From Anaeromyxobacteraceae bacterium (GTDB taxonomy: Bacteria > Myxococcota > Myxococcia > Myxococcales > Anaeromyxobacteraceae), in assembly GCA_027349605.1 (NCBI GenBank), contig DAIEMM010000334.1, forward strand, positions 1-12,295: DNA of 12,295 nt, given 5' to 3'. The notes below the pieces were generated by a model. The model was not told the origin of the DNA and ran no database searches. It was given only the letters and a program-made list of their open reading frames with translations. This document shows positions 4,779 through 12,295 of the stretch, piece after piece. Both the position numbers and the translations under genes were made by a program. Numbering within the stretch: position 1 is the first letter of the stretch; each line of letters opens with the position of its first letter.

Positions 4779-5702
4779 TCATCGCGCCCCTCGCCTCGCC
4801 CGGGCGCCACGGCGGACCACCGGCGGCGATCCCACCAGCTCGGCGGCCCTCTCCACGATGGCTCCGGCCAGGTCCACTCCGCAGGCTTCCTCGGCCTCGC
4901 GGATCCCCGGCGAGCTGTGGACCTCGAAGACCCGGGGGCCCCCGGGCGCGTCGAGCATGTCCACCGCGCAGACCTCCAGCCCGACGACCCGCGCGGCCGC
5001 CACCGCCGCGCGCTCCTCGCCGGCGTCGAGCACGGCTCCCTCGAACCGGGCGCCCTGTCCGAGGCTGCGGGAGAGGCGCCCCACCCGGGGTCGCCGGCGC
5101 AGCGCCGCCACGGCCCGCCCACCGACGACGAAGGCGCGCAGGTCGCCGCCGCGCCGTCCGCGCACGTACTGCTGGACCACGGTGTTCTGGCCGAGCCGGA
5201 GGATGGCCTCCAGCGCCGACTCGAGGGCCTGCCGGGTCTCGCAGACGATGACCCCGGTCTTCTCGTTGCCGCGCAGGAGCTTCACGAGCACCGGCAACCC
5301 GCCCACGTGGCGGACCATCTCGCGCAGGCCGGAGGGCTCGGAAGCCATCACCGTGCGAGGGACCCGCACGCCGTTCGCCGAGAGCAGCTGCAGCACCCGC
5401 ATCTTGTTCCGCGCGAGGCCGATGGCCGGCGCCCCGTTCAGGACCGCCAGCCCGAGGAGCTGGAGGTGGTTCACCACCGCCAGGCCGTACTGGCTGATGG
5501 AGGGCGCGATCCGCGGAACCACCACGTCGGTGGCCGGGAAGGGGCCTCCCCGGTGGAAGATCTCCGGCCCCTCCCTCCCCAGCCGCATCTCCACCTGCAG
5601 CGGGTCGACCACCCGCGCCACGTGTCCACGGGCGCGGGCGGCCTCGACGACCCGCAGGGTGGTGAAGATGCCAGCCGAGCGGGAGAGGACGGTCAGGTGC
5701 AT
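4779..5702 (-). CDS. RimK-like ATP-grasp ligase with altered catalytic-loop residue
   Basis: A 307-residue protein that aligns with E. coli RimK (300 residues) almost end to end: N-terminal LTVLSRSAGIFTTLRVVEAA, middle VVPRIAPSISQYG, NKMRVLQLL, then the ATP-grasp domain (about 100-290). RimK adds glutamates to the C-terminus of ribosomal protein S6; relatives form other peptide or amide bonds. The expected metal ligands are D248, E260 and N262. Here D248 and E260 are present but position 262 is histidine (FEVHSSPG for the usual EVNASPG). The FRSNLHRGG-like substrate loop is also changed, to LSRSLGQGA. Activity or specificity may differ. The ATG at 5702 lies 9 nt after the dnaK stop with no clear Shine-Dalgarno, suggesting translation coupled to dnaK. 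The C-terminus is Arg-rich. Confidence 0.85.
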   Translation of the reverse strand: MHLTVLSRSAGIFTTLRVVEAARARGHVARVVDPLQVEMRLGREGPEIFHRGGPFPATDVVVPRIAPSISQYGLAVVNHLQLLGLAVLNGAPAIGLARNKMRVLQLLSANGVRVPRTVMASEPSGLREMVRHVGGLPVLVKLLRGNEKTGVIVCETRQALESALEAILRLGQNTVVQQYVRGRRGGDLRAFVVGGRAVAALRRRPRVGRLSRSLGQGARFEGAVLDAGEERAAVAAARVVGLEVCAVDMLDAPGGPRVFEVHSSPGIREAEEACGVDLAGAIVERAAELVGSPPVVRRGARARRGAR

Positions 5703-5711
5703 CGATGACGC

Positions 5712-7616
<1,905 letters not shown>

Positions 7617-7642
7617 GGTTGAAAACCTCCCTTGTGGAAAGG

Positions 7643-7670
7643 AGGCTAAGCACCCCGTGCGACGAGTCAA
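7643..7670 (-). promoter_or_regulatory. Possible dnaK promoter
   Basis: On the minus strand TTGACT (7670-7665) and TAGCCT (7648-7643) are 16 nt apart, ending 26 nt before the dnaK ATG. The -35 is good (5 of 6) and the -10 poor (3 of 6). No CIRCE inverted repeat is visible, and I cannot show a heat-shock sigma-factor consensus. This is the best candidate in the region, at modest confidence. Confidence 0.35.
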
Positions 7671-7796
7671 ACGAATGCCGGCCCCCGGAGGGAGGGCAGC
7701 CACGGACCGGCCGAGCCCGTGTAGGTGCGTAGCCCCCTTCGCAGTCTGGAACCTTTTCTACCCGATCTCCCGGGGCCTGAAGCGGGACCGAACGAC

Positions 7797-7806
7797 ACGG
7801 TACCGT
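7797..7806. repeat. 10-bp palindrome in the dnaK/kinase intergenic region
   Basis: ACGGTACCGT is a perfect 10-bp palindrome 33 nt upstream of the -24 element of the sigma-54 type promoter. A second copy is not obvious, so a role as an activator site is speculative. The rest of the 284-nt divergent region (7671-7796 and 7807-7838) shows no gene and no other clear signal. Confidence 0.3.
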
Positions 7807-7838
7807 TGAATTTCCGACACTTTCGCGACGACGCAGCG

Positions 7839-7854
7839 TGGCATCTGGCTTGCT
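7839..7854 (+). promoter_or_regulatory. Sigma-54 (RpoN) type -24/-12 promoter
   Basis: TGGCAT, five bases, then TTGCT matches the RpoN consensus TGGCAC-N5-TTGCW except for the sixth base. The invariant GG (7840-7841) and GC (7852-7853) are separated by exactly 10 nt, as required. Transcription would start near 7865, so the GTG at 7838 cannot be the start codon of the following gene. RpoN promoters need an enhancer-binding activator; its gene and site are not identified here. Confidence 0.65.
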
Positions 7855-7862
7855 AACCCCAA

Positions 7863-7882
7863 GTGTGACGGCGATGTCACAC
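7863..7882. promoter_or_regulatory. Inverted repeat at the predicted transcription start
   Basis: GTGTGAC and GTCACAC are perfect inverted arms separated by 6 nt. The site covers the predicted RpoN transcription start (near 7865) and ends 18 nt before the ATG. It could be a repressor operator (the TGTGAC/GTCACA arms resemble CRP-type half-sites, but the TGTGA and TCACA cores are 8 bp apart rather than 6), or a small hairpin in the 5' leader. Confidence 0.45.
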
Positions 7883-7890
7883 CCTCGCAC

Positions 7891-7895
7891 AGGGG
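7891..7895 (+). promoter_or_regulatory. Shine-Dalgarno that decides the kinase start
   Basis: AGGGG lies 5 nt before the ATG at 7901. The upstream in-frame candidates, GTG 7838 and ATG 7874, have no comparable site, and the first lies inside the promoter. Confidence 0.5.
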
Positions 7896-7900
7896 ACTCG

Positions 7901-8962
7901 ATGCTCCAGGCCTACTCCTCGCACCACATCCCCGAGCAGACGGCAGTTCTCCTCAACGCCAACGCCAAGCAGGTCAGCCCCCGCGTCCGCGAGGCCCTCT
8001 CGGGGCTCGTGCCGGCGGAGAGCCTCTTCTTCTCCCGCGACCACGACGACGCCCACCGCATCGCCGACGCCGTCGTCTCCCGGGGCTTCGGCACCGTGTT
8101 CACCGGTGGGGGAGACGGGACCTTCGTCTCCTGGGTGAACCACATCCTCGACCGCGCCGAGACCCGCTCGGAGCCCGCGCCGCGCTTCGGCGTGCTGGCC
8201 CTGGGCACGGGCAACGCCGTGGCCGAGATGGTCGGCGCGGGGCGTCCGCTCGACGACCTCCGTCGCCACCTGTCCGGGGAGGTCCTGCCCGGCCGCCGCC
8301 TGGACCTCGTCACCTGCGAGGGGCGGCGCACGCCCTTCGCCGGCGTGGGCATCGATGCCGCGGTCCTGAACGACTACAACTGGCTGCGCACCCGGCTGGG
8401 GGCGAGGGCCGGCCGGCTCGCCTCCGGGCTGCGGGGCTACGGCCTCGCCATCGCGCTGCGCTCCGCTCCCCGCCAGGTGTTCCAGCGGGCCCCCGCCTAC
8501 TGCGAGATCCTCAACACCGGCACGCCCGCCTGGCGGCTCGACCCCTCGGGCGACCGGGTCGGCCGCCCCGTGGCCCACGGCGAGCTGCTCTACGCCGGGC
8601 CCTGCATGATGGCCGCCGGCAGCACCGTGCCGTACTACGGGTTCAAGCTGCGCGCGTTCCCCTTCGCCGGGCGCCGGGCCGGCACCCTCCAGGTCCGCGT
8701 GGCCACGCGGATCCCCGTGCCCGCCCTGGTCCTCCAGGCGCGGAAGATCTTCACGGGCGAGTTCCAGCATCCCGGCCTCCTCGACTTCGAGGCCGACCGG
8801 GTCGAGATGAGCTTCGACCGTCCGGTGCCGTTCCAGGTGGGCGGCGACGCCGAGGGATTTCGCGAGAAGCTGACGCTGGGGATCGCCTCGCGGAGCGTGG
8901 AGCTCCTCGATTACACCGCGGGTGCACGCACCCCAGGGCTCCGCGGCGCCCTGGCCGCATAG
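7901..8962 (+). CDS. Diacylglycerol kinase / sphingosine kinase-like family protein
   Basis: A 353-residue protein with the DAGK catalytic fold. The nucleotide-binding GGGDGTF is at residues 69-75, and the second glycine-rich motif ALGTGNAVAEM at 100-110 corresponds to the family LGTGNDFA. The C-terminal beta-domain ends with VGGDAEGF (313-320), in the place where most members have the DGE loop. Family members phosphorylate lipid alcohols such as diacylglycerol using ATP; the substrate here is unknown. It may act on membrane lipid turnover. The frame is open from GTG 7838, but the promoter position and AGGGG favour ATG 7901. It is the only plus-strand gene. It is divergent from dnaK and ends 1 nt from the phoH-like stop. 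Confidence 0.85.
   Translation: MLQAYSSHHIPEQTAVLLNANAKQVSPRVREALSGLVPAESLFFSRDHDDAHRIADAVVSRGFGTVFTGGGDGTFVSWVNHILDRAETRSEPAPRFGVLALGTGNAVAEMVGAGRPLDDLRRHLSGEVLPGRRLDLVTCEGRRTPFAGVGIDAAVLNDYNWLRTRLGARAGRLASGLRGYGLAIALRSAPRQVFQRAPAYCEILNTGTPAWRLDPSGDRVGRPVAHGELLYAGPCMMAAGSTVPYYGFKLRAFPFAGRRAGTLQVRVATRIPVPALVLQARKIFTGEFQHPGLLDFEADRVEMSFDRPVPFQVGGDAEGFREKLTLGIASRSVELLDYTAGARTPGLRGALAA
8933..8954. other. Stem-loop at the convergent gene junction
   Basis: CCAGGGC (8933-8939) and GCCCTGG (8948-8954) form a 7-bp stem with an 8-nt loop in the last codons of the kinase gene. No T-tract follows on either strand. It is the only candidate for a termination or stabilising structure where the two convergent genes meet with a 1-nt gap. 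Confidence 0.3.
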
Positions 8963-8963
8963 C

Positions 8964-10289
8964 CTAGAGCAGGTTCGCGGCCAGCTCGGCGAGCGGCGAC
9001 CTCTCGCCCTTCGACAGGGTCACGTGGGCGGCCAGCCGCTCCTGCTTGAAGCGGTTCACCACGTGGACCAGTCCGTTGTTGGTCTGATCCACGTAGGGGT
9101 TGTCGATCTGGTAGGGGTCGCCCGTGAGGACGATCTTGGTGCCGTCCCCGACGCGGGTGATGATGGTCTTCACCTCGTGCGGGGTCAGGTTCTGGGCCTC
9201 GTCGACGATCATGAACTGGTTGGGGATCGACCGGCCGCGGATGTAGGTGAGCGGCTCGATCTCCAGGATGCCCAGGTCCACCAACTCGTGGTAGCCGCGC
9301 CCCAGCTTCTTGTCGGAGCGCGAGAGGTTCATGAGGTACTCGACGTTGTCGAAGATGGGCTGCATCCAGGGATTGAGCTTCTCCTCGACGGAGCCCGGCA
9401 GGTACCCGATGTCCCTCCCCAGCGGGAAGATGGGCCTGGAGACGAGCAGCTTCTGGTAGGCCGACTCCTCCATGGTCTTGTGCAGGCCGGCGGCGATGGC
9501 GAGGAGCGTCTTGCCGGTGCCCGCCTTGCCCACGATGGTGACCAGCCGGATCTCGTCGTTGAGCAGGAGGTCGAGGGCGAAGGACTGCTCCTTGTTGCGG
9601 GGGCGGATCCCCCAGATCCCCTCCTTGTGGAGCTTGATGAGCGGGACGTAGGCCTGGCGGGGGGCGCTGAACTTCCCCACCGCGCTGTGCTGCGGGTTGT
9701 CCCGGTCCCGCAGCACCACGAACTCGTTGGGCGCCGGGGCCGCGACCCCGGGCGGGAGCGGAACGACGCCCTGGGCGTAGAACTGGTTCACCGCCTCGGC
9801 CTCCACCACGACCTCGGCGACGCCGCTCCAGAGCTCGTCGAGGTCGACGCCCTCCACGTCGTAGTCCTCGGTGGTGAGCCCCATGGCGTCGGCCCGGATG
9901 CGCAGGTTCGTGTCCTTCGACACGAAGACCGCCGGCAGCTCGCGCTCCCGCTGGGAGACGTCGAGCGCCACCGCCAGGATGCTGTCGTCGGTGGTGGAGT
10001 GGCCGTTGCGCAGCTCGGGCGGCAATTGACGATCCGTGAACAGGACGCGCACGGTCCCCTTGCCGTTGCCGATGGGGACGCCCTCCTTGAGGCGCCCCTG
10101 GGCGCGGAAGTCGTCGAGCGACCGGGCGACCGCGCGCGCGTTCCGGCCCAGGCTGGAGAGGTCGCGCTTGAAGTTGTCGATCTCCTCGATCACGTAGATC
10201 GGGATGACGACGTTGTTGTCGTCGAAGGCGAAGATCGAGCGCGGGTCGTGCAGGAGGACGTTGGTGTCGAGGATGAAGTTCTTCTTCAA
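8964..10289 (-). CDS. PIN domain-PhoH family ATPase (YlaK/PhoH2-like)
   Basis: A 441-residue two-domain protein. The N-terminal PIN nuclease domain (about 3-150) starts with FILDTNVLLHDP (D8) and has acidic residues E35/E36, D101/D102 and D126 in the expected order. The C-terminal PhoH ATPase (about 230-440) has Walker A GKAGTGKT (254-261), Walker B FMIVDEAQ (359-366) and LTGDPYQID (388-396). PIN-PhoH proteins are RNA helicase/RNase enzymes in actinobacteria; the role in this lineage is inferred. The start is TTG at 10289: an in-frame TAG lies 10 codons upstream with no ATG, GTG or other TTG between, and the PIN domain needs this N-terminus. It is 24 nt downstream of the GGDEF gene, so probably cotranscribed. 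Confidence 0.92.
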   Translation of the reverse strand: MKKNFILDTNVLLHDPRSIFAFDDNNVVIPIYVIEEIDNFKRDLSSLGRNARAVARSLDDFRAQGRLKEGVPIGNGKGTVRVLFTDRQLPPELRNGHSTTDDSILAVALDVSQRERELPAVFVSKDTNLRIRADAMGLTTEDYDVEGVDLDELWSGVAEVVVEAEAVNQFYAQGVVPLPPGVAAPAPNEFVVLRDRDNPQHSAVGKFSAPRQAYVPLIKLHKEGIWGIRPRNKEQSFALDLLLNDEIRLVTIVGKAGTGKTLLAIAAGLHKTMEESAYQKLLVSRPIFPLGRDIGYLPGSVEEKLNPWMQPIFDNVEYLMNLSRSDKKLGRGYHELVDLGILEIEPLTYIRGRSIPNQFMIVDEAQNLTPHEVKTIITRVGDGTKIVLTGDPYQIDNPYVDQTNNGLVHVVNRFKQERLAAHVTLSKGERSPLAELAANLL

Positions 10290-10313
10290 GGCCGCCCCCG
10301 GTTCGGGGCGAGT

Positions 10314-12293
10314 CTAGCAGGGGGTCCTGCCGCCGGACAGGTCGATCGCGCGCGCCGAGCGGTTCCGGCCGGAGCGCTTCGCGTGGTACAGGCAGCCGTC
10401 CGCCACCTCGACGAGGCGGGCCTTCTCCGTCCCGTCGTCGGGGAAGGTGGCGATGCCGAGCGAGAGGGTCACGCGGAGCGGTCCGGCCTCGGTGGGGAAG
10501 GTCGCCTCCTCCAGGCGCTTGCGCATCCGCTCGGCGATGACCAGGGCCCCCTCGCCGTCGGTCTCCGGCATGACGAGCGCGAACTCCTCGCCTCCGTAAC
10601 GGGCCACCAGGTCGGTCTCGCGGGCCTCCCTGGCCAGGACGCCGGCCACGCCGCGCAGGACCAGGTCTCCGACCGGGTGGCCGTGGGCGTCGTTCACGGC
10701 CTTGAACCGGTCCACGTCGCAGATCACCACGGAGAGCCGCTTGCCGTACCGCTGCGCGACGCGGAGCTGCTCGTCGAGCCTGGCCTGGAAGGTGCGGTGG
10801 TTGTGGAGCCCCGTGAGCCCGTCGGTGCTGGCCAGCCGCTCGGTCTGCTCGAAGAGGCGCGCCCGCAGGAGCGCGTCGGCGACCTGCATGGCGATCACCT
10901 CCAGCTGCCTGGCCGCCTCGCCCTCGAACGCCTCCGGGCGCCGCGAGCCCACCACCAGCGTCCCCAGCGTCTGGTCGCCCGACTTGAGCGGGAAGACCCG
11001 CACCGACCCGAGCCCCTTCAGGCGCGTGCCCTCGTCGAAGACCCGCATCCGGTCCACCCGCTCGCCCAGTCCGGGGAGCGCGGACCCGTGCCGCACCGCC
11101 GAGGCCACGAGCCCCGTCTGCGCCGAGAAGCGCCGCCCCTGGAGCTCCGAGACCTGCCACCCCTGCGCGGAGGAGGTCACCGCCTTGACGACGCGGTGCG
11201 GGCGGCGGGCCTCTTCCGGCTCGAGGAGGGTCACCGCCCCGAAGTCGAGCTGCACGATGCGCGCCGCCACCTCGATGGCGGCGTCGAGGACCTCCTGGGT
11301 CTTCGACTTCCGGTTGAGCTGCTCGATGGCGCCGTAGAAGAGCTCCTTCTCGTCCCGCTCGGCCTGGAGGCCGAGGAGGATGCGCTCCGACTCGACCGCC
11401 CGGACCAGCTCGCCCGCCACCCGCGTCACCAGGTGCTCGTCCGAGTCCTCGAAGGGCTGGTCGTCGAGGCGATCGGCCACCAGCACGCCGCGGACGTGGC
11501 CGCCGCGCCGGTCGACGAGCGGCGCGGCCACCAGCGCCCGCGGGCGAGTCCCGTCGTCGTAATAGGTGGCGCTGCGGATGTCGCCCGAGAGGCGGACCGG
11601 CGCGCGGCGCGCCACCACGGTTCCCAGGACGCCCTCGCCCGCCGGGAGCGGGCGGCGGGCCACGTGGTCGCTCACCGAGCGGCATTCCCGGAGCTTCAGG
11701 GTGGTGTCGTCGGGGGAGAGGAGGAACAGGGCGCAGGTGTGGCTGCGCAGGGCGGCCTCGGCGACCTCCATCGCCCCCGCCATGGCCGCCTCCACCTGGA
11801 CGGCGGCGGCGCGCCCGCGAAGGAGCGATCGCTCCTCCTCCCCGGAGGCGTCGCGGTCGAGCCCGCGCGGGGAGAGCAGGCGCATCTCCCGGGCACGCTC
11901 GTCGAGCTCCCGCAGGCGCCGGTCCACGGCCGCGCGCTCGTTGCGCCGCGCCGCGGCCAGCCGGGCCCACAGGACCGCGTGGTAGAGGACGGCGAAGAGC
12001 AGGATGAACCCCACCCGGGCCAGCACTTCCGGCAGCTCCTCGGACGGCGCGCCCGACGTTCCCCAGACCCCGAGCTGCAGCGTGGCGGCCAGCGCCACGA
12101 GCGCCAGGCCGACCGGGAGCGACAGGAAGGAGACCGCCACCGCGGCCGTCAGGTAGACGAGCGGGAAGAGCGGACCCTCCCCTCCCTCCGAGGAGGCGAG
12201 CTGGGCCAGGGCCGCGGCGCCGACCACGAAGATCGCCCCGATCTCCAGCTGCTCCCCGATGCGGGCGGCGCGCCCCTCGGCCGAGCGCCGCAC
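10314..12293 (-). CDS. Membrane GAF-GAF-GGDEF protein, probable diguanylate cyclase (5' end uncertain)
   Basis: At least 659 residues. About four hydrophobic segments lie in residues 17-112, followed by an Arg-rich linker or coiled coil (113-165), two GAF-like sensor regions (about 165-300 and 320-475), and a C-terminal GGDEF domain. In that domain DGLTGLHNHRTFQARL is at 491-506, CDVDRFKAVND at 525-535 and the active-site GGEEF at 567-571. RETD at 558-561, five residues before GGEEF, is an intact RxxD product-inhibition site. Active c-di-GMP synthesis with feedback control is therefore expected. The first possible start seen is GTG at 12293, two bases from the edge, and the frame may continue outside, so the N-terminus is not settled. 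It precedes the PIN-PhoH gene by 24 nt. Confidence 0.9.
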   Translation of the reverse strand: MRRSAEGRAARIGEQLEIGAIFVVGAAALAQLASSEGGEGPLFPLVYLTAAVAVSFLSLPVGLALVALAATLQLGVWGTSGAPSEELPEVLARVGFILLFAVLYHAVLWARLAAARRNERAAVDRRLRELDERAREMRLLSPRGLDRDASGEEERSLLRGRAAAVQVEAAMAGAMEVAEAALRSHTCALFLLSPDDTTLKLRECRSVSDHVARRPLPAGEGVLGTVVARRAPVRLSGDIRSATYYDDGTRPRALVAAPLVDRRGGHVRGVLVADRLDDQPFEDSDEHLVTRVAGELVRAVESERILLGLQAERDEKELFYGAIEQLNRKSKTQEVLDAAIEVAARIVQLDFGAVTLLEPEEARRPHRVVKAVTSSAQGWQVSELQGRRFSAQTGLVASAVRHGSALPGLGERVDRMRVFDEGTRLKGLGSVRVFPLKSGDQTLGTLVVGSRRPEAFEGEAARQLEVIAMQVADALLRARLFEQTERLASTDGLTGLHNHRTFQARLDEQLRVAQRYGKRLSVVICDVDRFKAVNDAHGHPVGDLVLRGVAGVLAREARETDLVARYGGEEFALVMPETDGEGALVIAERMRKRLEEATFPTEAGPLRVTLSLGIATFPDDGTEKARLVEVADGCLYHAKRSGRNRSARAIDLSGGRTPC

Positions 12294-12295
12294 GG

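Noticed and set aside
7617..7700. CIRCE heat-shock operator upstream of dnaK
   Set aside because: The TTAGCACTC-N9-GAGTGCTAA inverted repeat is not present; only a chance GTGCTTAG fragment is seen.
8911..11970. 1019-codon minus-strand frame over PhoH and GGDEF genes
   Set aside because: It is a different phase from the two recognisable proteins and is rich in Arg/Gly/Ala/Pro; a shadow.

Overview
The window reads as a piece of a high-GC delta-type proteobacterial (Myxococcota-like, possibly Anaeromyxobacter-related) chromosome. The grounds are gene order (tRNA cluster, rpmG, tRNA-Trp, secE, nusG, rplK, rplA, rplJ), very GC-rich third positions, a good sigma-54 promoter match, and the families present. 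The taxonomic placement is inference; no database was searched. Nearly everything is on the minus strand. The one plus-strand gene is a diacylglycerol-kinase-family gene in the middle.

Right to left along the minus strand, the first unit is a membrane GAF-GAF-GGDEF protein, probably a diguanylate cyclase, whose 5' end may lie outside the window. It is followed 24 nt later by a PIN-PhoH ATPase that starts with TTG. This unit meets the plus-strand lipid kinase gene tail to tail with a 1-nt gap. The lipid kinase gene is divergent from dnaK across a 284-nt region. That region holds a sigma-54 type -24/-12 promoter facing the kinase, a 7+7 bp palindrome at its predicted transcription start, and a weaker sigma-70-type promoter facing dnaK.

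The second minus-strand unit is dnaK, then a RimK-like ATP-grasp ligase with an altered Mg-ligand position, then a small exported protein resembling the DsbD N-terminal domain, then rlmB. Spacers are 9, 59 and 7 nt. A consensus -35 box overlaps the rlmB stop codon and starts the third unit: tRNA-Thr(TGT), tRNA-Tyr(GTA), tRNA-Gly(TCC), tRNA-Thr(GGT), rpmG, tRNA-Trp(CCA), secE, nusG, rplK, rplA and the start of rplJ. This is the classic tRNA-tuf-secE-nusG-rpl block, but the tuf gene normally found after tRNA-Thr(GGT) is absent.

Between rplA and rplJ lies a compact control region. A promoter whose -35 overlaps the rplA stop is followed by an L10-binding leader motif and then a strong intrinsic-terminator hairpin just before the rplJ Shine-Dalgarno. 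An 8-nt segment of the L10-binding motif is exactly complementary to the 5' side of the terminator, which suggests L10-controlled attenuation. This is the most interesting regulatory signal here. I found no CRISPR array, insertion sequence, phage gene or defence system, so no wholly novel multi-gene system is claimed.
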